Assembly (NCBI GenBank): GCA_002633005.1
Contig: NMRA01000005.1
Location: 1,414,741-1,478,740, forward strand
Direction of reading: 5' to 3'
Origin: Phoronis australis
Taxonomy: Eukaryota > Phoronida > Phoronidae
Length of the DNA: 64,000 bases
The first letter of the stretch is position 1. Every line of letters begins with the position of its first letter. Under the pieces are notes generated by a model. It was not told where the DNA came from. It saw only the letters and a program-made list of their open reading frames with translations, and ran no database searches. The position numbers and the translations under genes are program-made. Positions 13,701 through 24,171 of the stretch are shown here, piece after piece.

Positions 13701-13913
13701 GGCACATTGAAATATCATCAGAGCGCACACTAAGATCTGATAGACAGAGCTCGGCAGCCATGTTGAGAAATTTCGTCTGCATTCCTCTTTTTCGGGATGG
13801 ACTTTCCGTTGGGAAGCGTCCGTTTGAGCCAATCCAAACAACTTAAGCGTGAGCAAAAAAGGACGAAAGGCTTTTTGAACGAGAGTATGCGAGTCAGTTG
13901 CAGGCATGTCCAT
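7782..13913 (-). CDS. Gustatory-receptor-like 7TM protein (Grl copy 1), three exons, apparently complete
   Basis: Minus-strand exons 12936-13913, 12100-12261 and 7782-7892, both introns phase 0, 416 residues. Donors are AAG|gtaagc and GCG|gtaatt; acceptors are ttctag and tttacag. Exon 1 carries about six hydrophobic segments; exon 2 ends in WDYFLVDKPLLLA; exon 3 begins VFGICATYFLVLLQFGF and ends in a short tail with two possible N-glycosylation sites. The TY-x5-QF motif in the last membrane segment is the hallmark of the insect Gr/Or superfamily, whose Grl relatives occur in many invertebrates. Members are inverted-topology cation channels sensing small molecules in insects; outside arthropods roles are less clear. 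I start at ATG 13913 because it matches copy 2 (MDM-ATxS); an in-frame ATG at 14000 would add 29 residues. Intron 2 (4.2 kb) is packed with transposon DNA. A highly divergent arthropod-type Gr or a related DUF3537-like family is the alternative. Confidence 0.9.
8041..8214. repeat. GC-rich two-unit repeat with internal dyads
   Basis: Two imperfect units of about 75 bases, each starting near 'catgggcggagcagcac' or 'ataggcggcgcagcac' and ending 'gtgcgccgcccatg'. Start and end of each unit are inverse complements, so each can fold. Confidence 0.6.
8250..8460. repeat. Dispersed repeat sharing 'taccgtgataggattctatt'
   Basis: Contains 'gtttagctggttaaaa' and 'ttaccgtgataggattctat'. The same order recurs at 18530-18640, and the second block also near 3333-3355. 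Confidence 0.55.
8648..10410. mobile_element. TTAAAGG-ended DNA transposon (composite), within Grl copy 1 intron 2
   Basis: Left tip TTAAAGGAGCATGCCACCC at 8648; the right end read in reverse is TTAAAGGAGAATGCCACCC at 10410. The left 270 bases match 62935-63210. The right 350 bases match the inverse of 42675-43060, the start of a THAP-bearing element. Tips agree but the inner sequences differ, so this may be two related elements joined. A perfect palindrome lies inside at 9991-10054. No intact transposase. Confidence 0.55.
9991..10054. repeat. Perfect palindrome, 30-base arms, 4-base loop
   Basis: Arm one starts ggcaatgaccatcgcctctg and ends gcccgac; the loop is tctg; arm two is its exact inverse complement. 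Confidence 0.95.
10246..10549 (+). repeat. Direct repeat, first copy of about 300 bases
   Basis: Nearly identical to 11129-11422. Includes the TTAAAGG transposon right end plus about 140 bases of flank ('ctgctatttacagg', 'cgatcggactgtagtccgag'). Copying of the flank shows local duplication rather than independent insertion. Confidence 0.85.
11129..11422 (+). repeat. Direct repeat, second copy of about 300 bases
   Basis: Matches 10246-10549 with scattered substitutions and a small deletion ('cggcccgtatgt' missing). The 580 bases between the copies hold a 108-codon plus-strand frame (10680-11006) that I do not recognise. Confidence 0.85.
11594..11842. repeat. Tandem pair of about 95-base units
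   Basis: Units around 11598-11690 and 11740-11835 share 'gcgctttccg'/'acgctttccg', 'aatttggtggat', 'ggattgcggtatt' and a 'gcaatcccag'/'acaatcccga' end, with a 50-base spacer. Confidence 0.7.
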
Positions 13914-14000
13914 AGTGCTGAAAGTTGAACTCCGAAACAGCACAAGAGTATTCAACTGCCATTTGGCGATGAGTCCATTGAAAGATGATAATATATGCAT

Positions 14001-14199
14001 TGTCTTGACCGTACGGAGAAAAGTAATTATTTGCGGACTATTTAAAAATCGATAAGATAGGAAATCAAGTCAACCTGTATATATGTTATGTTCATGATAT
14101 GTAATCAATATTCAAGCTTTAGTGAACATTCACACTTGTCAGTCTCTAATGGCGTTAGATATGGTGCATACGGAAAATCGCTTCAAAGAAAATTGCAAT
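14001..14199. other. Region upstream of Grl copy 1
   Basis: AT-rich. No TATA box or initiator could be placed with confidence. Confidence 0.3.
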
Positions 14200-14600
14200 A
14201 AGTTACAACAAAATTAATTTCAGGCTAAAACTCACAGTTTTTAACACATTGACTTTTTACTTATCTGTCTGTCATTAATTGGGTCACATGACTATTTTTT
14301 AGAAAATTTAGCAAATTAAAATGAAAGGCGCATTGATTGCAAAACAACGATATCAGCAACATAACCAAATTTCATTCGATACAAATCTTCAAGATGAAAT
14401 CTCAAAACGCTGTTACAGTTTTCTAAGTTAGCATTTCGTTTTCGTTTTACGCAACTCTTGATTTCTTTTCATGCAAACCACAACAGTCGTAATTGTTACA
14501 GCGTCTCGTGCAAAACGTGGAACATTTTAAAACCAATTCCTACCAGAGTTTTAGAGAACAGTGCATAAAGTATAAAGTTTCATATCCATCTGATCACCCA
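14200..14600 (+). repeat. Dispersed repeat family A, copy 1
   Basis: Shares 'aaaacaacg-tat-a-caacata-ccaaattt' and 'tttctaagtta-catttcgtttt' with 29935-30045 in the same orientation, and with the inverse of 19490-19740. Confidence 0.7.
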
Positions 14601-16566
14601 TTTCTGAGACCTGATGTTCTAATTTAGGGAAAATTTTGCCATGTAATTTGGAAATCAAACCCGAGGTCTTGACTATGTCAACAAAATAGTTGTTGAAGTT
14701 AAATGACCCCAAACTTCACGTTTTATAATCTCTGTGAAACAAAGATTGTAGATCCAAAGACATACGGGTCCACCTTATTTTTTATCCACAGCGCCAGGCA
14801 CAATCGTGACTAAGAGCAAAAAATGCCGAGTCATTACATAGTATTGACATTCTATTGATTCGTGCTCATTCCAAACTAACTCGCGTAGGAGTGGAATGTT
14901 TGCAAGCTTGATAGTTTCGGAAATCAAACGTCGAGGCTTCTAATTTGTGACGATTCGATATACTTGTTACCCTATTTTTGCGGCATTTTGAATGTCAAAG
15001 ACCATTAACCCATTTTGTAAGTAATGACCAGTTTGCGAATATATGTTCTGTGTTTGGGTTTTGTTTAAGACCCCAGAAGATACTGGGCCCACTGGTCTTC
15101 CATAGCCCCAGCCTCTATGAACAAGTAGAAGTCAGTTTTATGACCGCAAGTGACCTGTAAACCAAAAGTTACCTGATTGAATGGGATGCACGGATAGCCA
15201 GCAACATTACATTTTGAAGGCCTTTTTGGTTGATTTGGCATATTTTGCTTATCATACAATATATTTTGAACCTTGCCAGTCGATTTCTTTAGCGTAAAAA
15301 TGAGATAAACAAAAATCGCAATGTTCCTCAGACCGGAAGTGGTTACGGAAAGGAAGCGACAAGTTTCGAAAACAAGAACTGAGCCGAGTAAGCTGTGTTC
15401 CCTCGCTTTTCAGGCCAAATTTTCAACCATTGGAACTTTGACGACTTGATCAAAAACACTAAAAATTAACACAACAGAGATTCATCAGGCCAAAAACATG
15501 CAACGTTTGCATTTACCGCGTTACTTGATCAATACATCACACTTCCACTTTGAAGAATTGTTATGTTTTCTAAAAATCGACTGAGAAGATTCAAAGTATT
15601 TTGCATATTACGTAAAATATGTCGAATTTACCAAAAACGCTTTCCGTAGGTAAAATTCATAAAGCACTGGAACAATAAGTGTCAGAAACAAGAAAAATTG
15701 TTTACTTGTTTGAGGTTGGCTTTGGCACACTTTTAATGCTCACATCCAGGCTCTGGTGGTAAAAATGATCACGATGTTTTCAATTTTCTAAAGAAATAAA
15801 AAGGAGCTTTATGCGTGCTCTCACATGCTGAAAACTAAAGACTATGACACCCCTGTATTATTTAGTCTGCAAGACACTCAATTGGTTAGTATTACACATG
15901 AAATGTTACATTTACTTTACAAAGTTTAAAAACATATTTAAACGCCTTCTGCTAAAAACCTACTTTCGAGTTAAGCCACTTGCTGCAATAAATTTGGCCT
16001 GAGAGTGAGATTAGAAATTGTTTCTAAGCTCGAAAAGAACTGACGGGTCGTTTCAGATCAGGATCATTAAGTTTCTAATGCTACGTCAGGTTGGTTTCAG
16101 TCACCAAAACAACATGGCTGTCAGGAGTTTTATTGTAACCAAATTCAGTTGTTCCAACATGGGATAAGAACGCGATTACGTTGAATTGAATGGACAAACG
16201 CGCTGGCTGTGAAGAACGTTGATATTTACTGAACACCAGCACATGGTTACAGCGAGTTTAAGATTGAACGCTGTACTGGAATATTTGAAAACAAGTTCTA
16301 TGAATGAAAAGTATATCTTAACCCGAAACCTTGAGCAGTCGAGCTCCACGTCTTTGGACATCAAGGGGGTCTGTTTTTTGTAAATGATAATATACATATT
16401 TTTCAGGTATTTATTATCATTTATAAACAAGCACAAAAACAAATAAACAAATAAGTACATCCATTCATTCACGCATGCACACCTCAGGAGAGACCGTTCT
16501 CGTATCTCGTATAAAGTAAACCACTGCTACATGGAGCTTTAACGTGAACAATAAAATTTTCTCATT
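14601..16566. other. No gene recognised
   Basis: Short open frames on both strands (14978-15160, 15065-15259, 16176-16472) have no motif or splice context. Confidence 0.45.
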
Positions 16567-17428
16567 TCACAGAGAAGCTGTCACATACAAAGTTTTATAT
16601 GCAATTAATTTTTCAGCATTACTGTACTCATAAGTATATGTAACAAACTTGTGAAAATTAGGTATCTTTTTGTGACATCTCTCCTTGTAGACGTACTGTT
16701 TGGCTAGTAAAAGCAAAATGTTAAATAGAAAATCGTGCACCTCATGAAGTCCAAGAATAACAGGTTCGTAAGAGAGACACTTGGGAAGCTGAATGAGACA
16801 CTTTAGAAGTAGCTTTCCGAATTCCTTCCAGAAATCCTGTACAAGGCAACATTCCCAAAAAAGGTGGGACAGCGTCTCTGGAGCTTTACCAAAAAAGGAA
16901 CATAAATTAGAATCCTGAACACGGATTTTGTCTAAAAAGGTATTTGTTGCAATAATCCTGTGTAGTATTCTAAATTGGAACCATCTAATGTTGGGATCCT
17001 TTGTAATTTCATAAGGCAATGCGTATATTTCTTCCAATCTAAACTATCTCCTAACTCTATTTCCCATTTACACCCTGACTTAGAAGGTTTCTTAACGTCA
17101 TTAAAGACTGAACAAATATGTCTACAACTCTTCAAATCTTTCCGTGAGTAATTGCTAAAGGCATGCAAGGGGAGTAGACATTAACACTTTTAAATTTACT
17201 TTGAAATAGACTTTTTTGAAACCTTCTTAGAACAGAAACAACACCATTATATTCTACAAAGTTGGTTTTTACATCGAATCCATTTTTCATAGGGTTCAAA
17301 CTAACGAAATTACCATCAGAGGTATACATATCTCTAATAAATCGTAAGCCTTTTACAAACCAATGCTTATAAATAACACTTGTGCCTCCGATCGCCAAGT
17401 TACTATTAAACCACAAAGGTTGATTCAA
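16567..17428 (-). pseudogene. LINE remnant, C-terminal region with zf-RVT-like end
   Basis: Three overlapping minus-strand frames together give the tail of a non-LTR retrotransposon. First comes QPLWFNSNLAIGG and a GLRFIRDMYTSDGNFVS block, then RWFQFRILHRIIATNTFL, then a zinc-ribbon-like C-x2-F form (LCSFFGKAPETLSHLFWEC). These follow the reverse transcriptase in L1/Tx1-like elements. At least two frameshifts (near 17160 and 17035) and loss of everything upstream show a dead, 5'-truncated copy. Confidence 0.8.
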
Positions 17429-18510
17429 AAAGTCCTCTTTAAAAAGGTAGTCCGTTTTTGGGGATGTTTACTTAACTTTGGTATTATCACGGTGTTCCAT
17501 CGAAATTGGAACCCCGGTGTAAAACAGATATCCCGGAGTCGAAAACAGACTCCCGCACCTTCAAACCAGCTAACCAGTCCGAAAAACATGAACCCTGACC
17601 TGTAAAACAGGAACCCCGGGGATCGGACAGGATGAACCCTAAAATGCGGCCAATTGTAAAGATGTTTAAAGGAATTAAACAACAATGGCTTTTGCCTATG
17701 TCAATGAGAAGGAAAAGTACCCAGTCGCCGAGAAGTTGGATAGTATACGACCAACGCAAATCTACTACTTTAGTTCCCATTCCGATGGCTGCACATGGGA
17801 CACTCAGATAAGAGATCAATAATGCTGGGACCTCGCTAGCCGGATCCCGCTAGAAAGGCAAGACTTCGCGTAATCACGCGAGATATTGCCTTGCATTTTG
17901 AGTGAGAACCGTGTGATTTTTCTATCCGCAAGACAACTACTAAACTCTTGTGAGGCATCTGATTGGTTTGTAAGCCGGAAGTCGTCATCGAGCGAGAATC
18001 AATCAGATGCCTCATTAGCCTTTCACTTGCGTGAACTTGAAAATCTCAACCGGATACCTTTACTGCGGCACTCAAGCGTTGCAGCGAGTATCGTTCCTTG
18101 AGTATCCATTATGAGATACGCATGCATTACGTCAATAGATTCGCCAAAAGGTTAATGGCCTTTTACATTCAAAATGCCAACATGTCGAAACGTTTCAAAT
18201 ATATCAGCCGGGATGGTATGATTTGCGAGATATTTGGTTTATGCAAACATTTCAGCTCTTCGTTCGTTCGACCTTCAACACTAAATGTTCACTAGCAGAA
18301 TAGTTACTGCTTATGTGTTGGACAGTAAGGCCGGAGTGTTTCTTTACGCGAGGACACTCGCTTTCTCCCGTCCCCTGAACCGCAGCGACACATTTCTCAC
18401 TGAAAAATCATTTCGGGACTGACTAGACCTGGTCTCAGGGGCCAGGCGAGGCTATTCCGCTATCAACGACACTGTATCGAATAAATGAAAACTGTCCAAT
18501 CTTTAAGGTA
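17429..18510. repeat. Spacer with inverted-repeat element around 17855-18015
   Basis: 'gaggcatctgattgg' near 17961 and 'aatcaatcagatgcctc' near 17999 are inverse complements. A second small hairpin surrounds 'aggcaagacttcgcg ... cgcgagatattgcctt'. The latter block recurs at 49755-49815, and 'ccggaagtcgtcatc' recurs at 20392. The surrounding sequence has no recognised gene. Confidence 0.55.
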
Positions 18511-18900
18511 ACTTGCGATATAATTTCACCTTGGTTAGCTGGCTAAAAACGAAAGTCTAATTAGGCTTTCTTCACTCATAAAACTTTCTACACACAATAT
18601 TCCTTACCGTGACTGGATTCTATTCCCCTCACCAATTCGTCACAGGCAATGCGCACATGCACATGCCTACATGCACATGCCTACATGCACATGCGTACAC
18701 GCACATGCGTACATGCACATGCGCTCATGCACACGCGCATGAGTACATGCACACGCGCATGCGTACATGCACACGCGCAAATTCGCATGCGCACATGCAC
18801 ATGCGTACATGCACATGCGACATTTTCGAATTCGCATTTTAGGGTTGGCCAAGCGCAATAAACTCTAGTGAAGCGCTTTTTTGAGTTGATCATGTATTCG
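18511..18900. repeat. Dispersed repeat with embedded microsatellite
   Basis: Relative of 8250-8460: shares 'ttagctggctaaaaacgaaa' and 'cttaccgtgactggattcta'. The inner part is the ACATGC satellite at 18649-18821. Confidence 0.55.
18649..18821. repeat. Simple tandem repeat of CACATGC(G/C)TACATG
   Basis: About 14-base period. All frames stay open on both strands with H/C/M/R-rich text, which is a composition artefact and not coding. Confidence 0.9.
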
Positions 18901-19030
18901 ATGTTCTTGTTGACAACAGGGTCTTATCTCAGTAAGGCATATTATGAGATCGCTTTTATGAGAGTAAAAAGCCTTAATCGATTTTCGATTTTAACGAGAT
19001 AAATAGGAAGAAATGAAGCTTTAACATAGC
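18901..19030. repeat. Dispersed repeat also at 30960-31085
   Basis: Shares 'cagtaagg-atattatgagacc/tcg-tttttatgag' with the region upstream of 31085. Confidence 0.5.
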
Positions 19031-19319
19031 TAAACCCAAAGCAGGTGAATAGGCCTAATCAATAGTTGGAGACCAATTCCACAAATGTCTGTCCTCTGGA
19101 CAGTGGGGCCACTGCATGGTATCTTGGAACCACCGGTGTACGTGCACAGGCGACCTACATGAAGAAACTCCAAACAAGCGATTCAAACGTCTCTATGACT
19201 GATTATGTTAAATTTCCTGCGCCACCACCGTCAAAAATACAGTCTAATATATCCGGGTATATGAACTGAAAGGCCTGACTTCGCCATCAAGAAGATTTAG
19301 TGGCGCTAACTTGTTTCGT

Positions 19320-19990
19320 GTTTTATGTGAGATACATGTAGTTTAAGTAGCATCTCCGGGAGGTGGCGCTCAGTTGGGTGGTTTTCACTTCTAGAACCCT
19401 ATTATTAATGTTATGTAGGATCCTAGAAAAATGTCCGATTTTGGGCAACTTCGTATCTCAAAAATATTTCTCTTAATCACATAAAACTTTCAGATACTAT
19501 GTTTTATACACTATTCTCCAAAACGCCATCATTAGGAATTGTTGATAAAATGTCTCACTTTTGCATGAGGGCTATAAAATAGGACTTTTATCACTTCTAT
19601 GAAGATTTTTTTTAAGATGCATAAAACGAAGCGACAATTTAAAAAACTACAACAGCGTTTTAGAGTTTTTATCTTGAGCATTTATATCATACAAAATTTT
19701 ATCCCGCTCTTGTTTTCTTTCCTTTTTGACAAATTTTTCTAAAAATCAAGGTAACATGACCTAATAAGTAGACGATTGGCATAAAGTCAAAAAATCAAAT
19801 TCTACGGAATTTTCTACTTTCAGAAAACATATGCTTTCGTTGAGTTAAATTCTATATCTTTGTAGATATTCAGCTATCTTTGAAAAGGTCCTGCATAACT
19901 TTATGTTCCATATAACAGCGTTCACTGAAGACTCAAAACCTCTTCAATACTTTCCATAAAATGTTATAATAGAATGTTTTATTTGTTTGA
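19320..19990 (-). repeat. Dispersed repeat family A, copy 2 (inverse orientation)
   Basis: Its inverse complement matches 14340-14580 and 29640-30190. Shared blocks include the inverse of 'tttttgcatgagggctataaaatagg' and 'acactattctcc'. Confidence 0.65.
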
Positions 19991-21459
19991 ATAAAACGAC
20001 TGCAGTCTTTACAATTATTTACTCAATTTAATTTGGCATTTGGCAAGGTTGAGTTGTAAAAGAAGTGTGTTATTGGGGAACTAAAAAGGTGACTTTTTCG
20101 CAGAGTCTATCAACAAACGGGTCCCCTCATAATCGCACTAACTCCTCAAAGGGATATTTTTACTGACGATTTAGAATGCTTGGTTTCTTAAAAACCCAGC
20201 CGCACACTCCCGTAAAAATATTCCCCCGTGGGAGTTAAGGAACGCAATGAAGAACCACCAGGTCAATATGTACTTACCTGTCATCATCGCTGCCATCGTC
20301 ATCCGCATTTATTGGCTGCACTTGATTGACTTCGCCGGGTCCGCTGGATCAACCGGCTGCGACATCTGACAGGTATATAATCCGGAAGTCGTCATCAAGA
20401 ACCAATCAGATATCTTAGCCGGTTGACCGGGCGAAACCGTCAAGTCCATCAAGTACAGCTAATGCCATAAACAACGGAGGAGACAATCCTCGTTGACATG
20501 TGTATATTTACCACGAGTTGTAAAAGAGATACTTCATAATAAAGGACAGCTCCTGACGCGTGTTGACAATGCGTTTACGATAAAAGGATAATTCTGACAA
20601 TGAATTGCAAATTAGCTTATAAGAATTTTATTGAACTAATGCAATTGTTCTCTCTTTCAACCTAACACCACCTGCTGTTTATTGTAAACTGTTTCATTTG
20701 ATTTGATTACAAAATAATAAAAGCAGCCCATTTATTTGCAATGTGGTTGTCGTATTTATATCACATTTATATCTAGACATCCATCAGTGGAGTAGCTGTG
20801 ATTTTCTCCAAACTTGTTAGTATTGTTTTGCGACAAAATGTACATTCAATGACTGAAGACTTAAAAATGAAACGTCAGACTAACTGTTGACAACTAAAAG
20901 TTCACTAAAAAGATCGAATTAGTAGAAGTTTGTTTACTTGAAATGTTCACTGTTTACACGAAAATTCTGAACTGCAAAAGCTTTTGATGTGGATTACTAT
21001 GGATACATGTTGACTTGAAACATTGTCGTTGGGCCAGTTTCCTTGAAGTGTAAGTCGAGCAAATTGAAAACAATTTTAGATTGGTATACGCGTGATATTA
21101 CGAGATGTCATGTGTATAATAATATCAGGTGATATTAGATGTCGTTTCACATCCCGTCTGTGTGAAAAAATAACAATTGTTTGTTACTTTTAACTGACTT
21201 ATTGTCATGAGCATTTAAGATATTCTTCACATTCTTTTCAGCTAAACATTCATACAGTTATTTGACCTAAAACTAATCCATCTGAAACATTTAGCCAAAT
21301 GATGCTCTTTAAGGTAAACAGAATTTTAAATATTACGGAATTTTCAAAATGATTTTGGAGTTTTTGGTGGTCCACCAACACAATGGCCGGCACATCTGAA
21401 TTGTTTGAACTTCACTTTGCATGAATTGCCAAAAATACAAATATATTCAGTGTTGTAAA
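19991..21459. other. No gene recognised; one imperfect inverted repeat at 20335-20425
   Basis: 'ggatcaaccggctgcgacatctga' and 'tcagatatcttagccggttgacc' form a broken stem around 'ccggaagtcgtcatcaag'. The rest is AT-rich with no motif seen. Confidence 0.5.
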
Positions 21460-21634
21460 CTACAAATGTTCTTATTCTAGAGACGCCTCTCTGTAGATGA
21501 TACTACAAATGTTCTTATTCTAGAGACGCCTCTCTGTAGATGAATCTACAAAAAATGTTCTTATTCTAGAGACGCCTCTCTGTAGATGAAACTACAAATG
21601 TTCTTATTCTAGAGACGCCTCTCTGTAGATGAAA
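21460..21634. repeat. Four-unit tandem repeat, 43-46 base unit
   Basis: Units start at 21460, 21503, 21546 and 21592 with 'ctacaaatgttcttattcta' and end '...cctctctgtagatga'. Copies are nearly identical, with a 3-base insertion in the third, so the array is young. Confidence 0.95.
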
Positions 21635-21764
21635 CTCTCAATGCGTTCAGACCTGACGGAAATAAAGAGAAGAGTATCTTTGGTTAGAACGACAATTGAG
21701 TAGATACAAAATTATAGTATTGTGTTTTGATTTGTATGATTTGACGTTGTCGTACTACTTCTCC

Positions 21765-21799
21765 CTGAAGATGATTTGTTTGTAATAAACCGAAACGTT
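21765..21799 (+). other. Hairpin followed by GAAACG, hammerhead-like remnant
   Basis: CTGAAGA, then a short stem-loop (GTTT/AAAC), then GAAACG. This is the order of the conserved core of a hammerhead ribozyme (CUGANGA, stem II, GAAA). Folding and cleavage cannot be judged by eye. Confidence 0.35.
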
Positions 21800-22584
21800 G
21801 GATTTGGATATACCAATCTTCACGTGTGCGTTTGTGATTACTACTATTTTGGCCAAAAAGCAAGCGTTGAAATTAAACACACGGAGTTTCCTGAAAGTCA
21901 TAAAGTCCGTAGATGAGAATTCAATTGAGAAAATAATTGCCTCCATGTTACTTCCCCTACGTTCAAATCAACATTAAATCACGTCTACGTTGGGGGATGC
22001 AGTTCAAACTGACATAGACAACATTTTAAAATCCCACTTCAATACCGCTATAGGTTTGATAATACAAAATAAAATACGATACGATATCTATATTTTCGCC
22101 GGAAACCCGTGATAGCCAGCCTTTCTCGAATGATGTCACGCCGCAGTCTGTGGCAATTGTAAAATAATACATGTTGTTCTTTCGTGAATTATAGTAGCTG
22201 AAACGTTTTCCGTAATCCATGTATTTAACAGGTGTGCACGATCGGCGGTGAATTCTTACCCCTTTCCGCATAGTGATCATGTACTCAGGAATCTCCTCTA
22301 TCTTCCGTGAGTATTGTTTATTATTTTACCAAAGAGTTTAGAGACGATTTCTAACAGCTGATTAAGTTAAGCATAGACAGGTTTCCTCTTGTGAAGTGAA
22401 TTGCGAATTTCTATTGAAAATAACAAGCGTTATAATCTTCTGGATTCTAGATAACTTCTTGTGTGCGGTACACATAGGAAATGATCAGTAAACCAATCTA
22501 TTGTTTTCGTAATCAAATGAATAATCTCAAAAAAAATGTTTATTCTGAAGTACATGTATGTATGTTTGTGCAAACTAATCGCTA
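21800..22584. other. No gene recognised
   Basis: Minus-strand frames 21755-21946 and 22026-22280 lack recognisable motifs and splice context. Confidence 0.45.
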
Positions 22585-22690
22585 GTTTAGAATGACGTCA
22601 TTTCGAAGTTTTGGACCCCGTGAAATAAAATTAAAAGNGTCAAAAATAAAGCAATAACAATAACTAGGCCAGACTTACGTATTGTAAATC
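22585..22690 (+). repeat. Dispersed repeat, copy 2 of the 6319-6560 family
   Basis: 'gtttagaatgacgtcatttc', 'gtgaaataaaattaaaa' and 'aactaggccagacttac' align in order with 6438-6530. Confidence 0.6.
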
Positions 22691-23499
22691 ACCGAGGACG
22701 ACTATTGTGCATTGTTGTTTAGGACACAATGACTCGTTTTAACATCAATTTTAACAACGCTCAAACGTGAAAGAGCGCGTGCTCCAAACGTTCAAAACTA
22801 CTGTAGTTTGAACAGAACGCCTCGTTTTCAAGCATAGGCGAATTCATGCAAGTAGTGAATAGCCGTGCCACAGTGCACTGTTTTGTTTCAAAGATTTGGG
22901 TGATTTGGTTGAAGATAATATCTGCTATTCGGTAAAATTAAGATTTAGACTCCTTTGGAAATTACACATGTGCTACAAGCTCTTTTCGATTTGATCACAG
23001 AAATTACTGTTAGGCTGTAAGGCATTTCAGTAAAAATGAAGTTAAACTCACAAAGTTTGCATATTTTAACATATTTAATTAAATTTAACTTCGGAACGTA
23101 TGGATATATTATCATATTTTACCGACCCAACGATCAAAGTATTTAGTTATAATAACCTTGTCTACCGTCGATAACGCTTTCACAGTCACACCCATTGTTT
23201 TGATAAATTGAATTACGTGAACTTATTAAACATTCAGTATGTTGGCGATAGACTCAAACAGCCGTCTTACGGAAGTCGGAAAAACGACTGTAGCTGAACC
23301 GAAATTTGAATGTTAGCTGACAAGATTCGAGTTTTTGTGAAGTACCCTCCAGGAACGAAAAACGTTCAAAACGTATCAAGTGATGTCTATTTCTGACTTA
23401 ACAAAGACACAGCGACGAATAAACAAGGATAGGCTCCTTCAGCACACGGATACATGGGAGTAATTTACATCGACCGACCATAACTAACAATACCATAAA
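22691..23499. other. No gene recognised
   Basis: AT-rich spacer between repeats; nothing specific seen. Confidence 0.4.
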
Positions 23500-23684
23500 A
23501 TACAGCACAGTACAATGCAGTACAATACAGGACAACGCAGTACAATACAGTACAATGCAGTGCAATACAGTACAATACTGTACAATACAGTACAATACAG
23601 TGCAGTGCAGTGCAATACAGTACAATACAGTACAGTACAATACAGTGCAATACAGTAAAATACAATACAATACAATACAATAAA
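23500..23684. repeat. Simple repeat of (A)CAGTACAAT type
   Basis: A 5-10 base period of TACAG/TACAA/TGCAG. Open minus-strand frames of Y/C/I/V/L are a composition artefact. Confidence 0.95.
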
Positions 23685-24171
23685 AGTCACCGACAGATAT
23701 ACAAACTAAAGTAAGGATGACAAACAATAGTTAGATATACGTAAAAAATAAGCTTAGAACTAAAAAGAACACGAATTGACAAAAAAACGTGATAACTCAT
23801 TTCCATCCTGGTCCGTCAAACCAGTATTTGGCACGTGTCAATCTACGACGTATAGTTCCTACAGGTTGCTGTTGAAGGTTCAGTTTAGCTTACCATTTTG
23901 CAAGGTATCTTAAGTTACCTGTTTAATCTGGAACTCAATTAAATTAAAATGAATACATATGTAATAACATTGGGAAAGAAACAGGCACTTATCTAAAAAA
24001 TCTTTATGAAACGAACACAGTGAAGAAGTAAGATTGTCTTCATTGGAAATGAATTCCCAAAAGAAGACTTGAAAATGCAGTAGTCGAATCTTTAAAATGA
24101 TTCAGTTTCTTTTATATTCCACTGTTTGCATTCGGGCATTCGGCACATGGTTGAGTAACCTTTCATCCTAG

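Noticed and set aside
18609-18893. Overlapping H/C/M/R-rich frames on both strands
   Set aside because: Translation of the ACATGC satellite.
21460-21634. CRISPR array
   Set aside because: Four short repeats without distinct spacers in a eukaryotic setting; a plain minisatellite.
23398-23727. Minus-strand frames of Y/C/I/V/L residues
   Set aside because: Translation of a simple TACAG/TACAA repeat.
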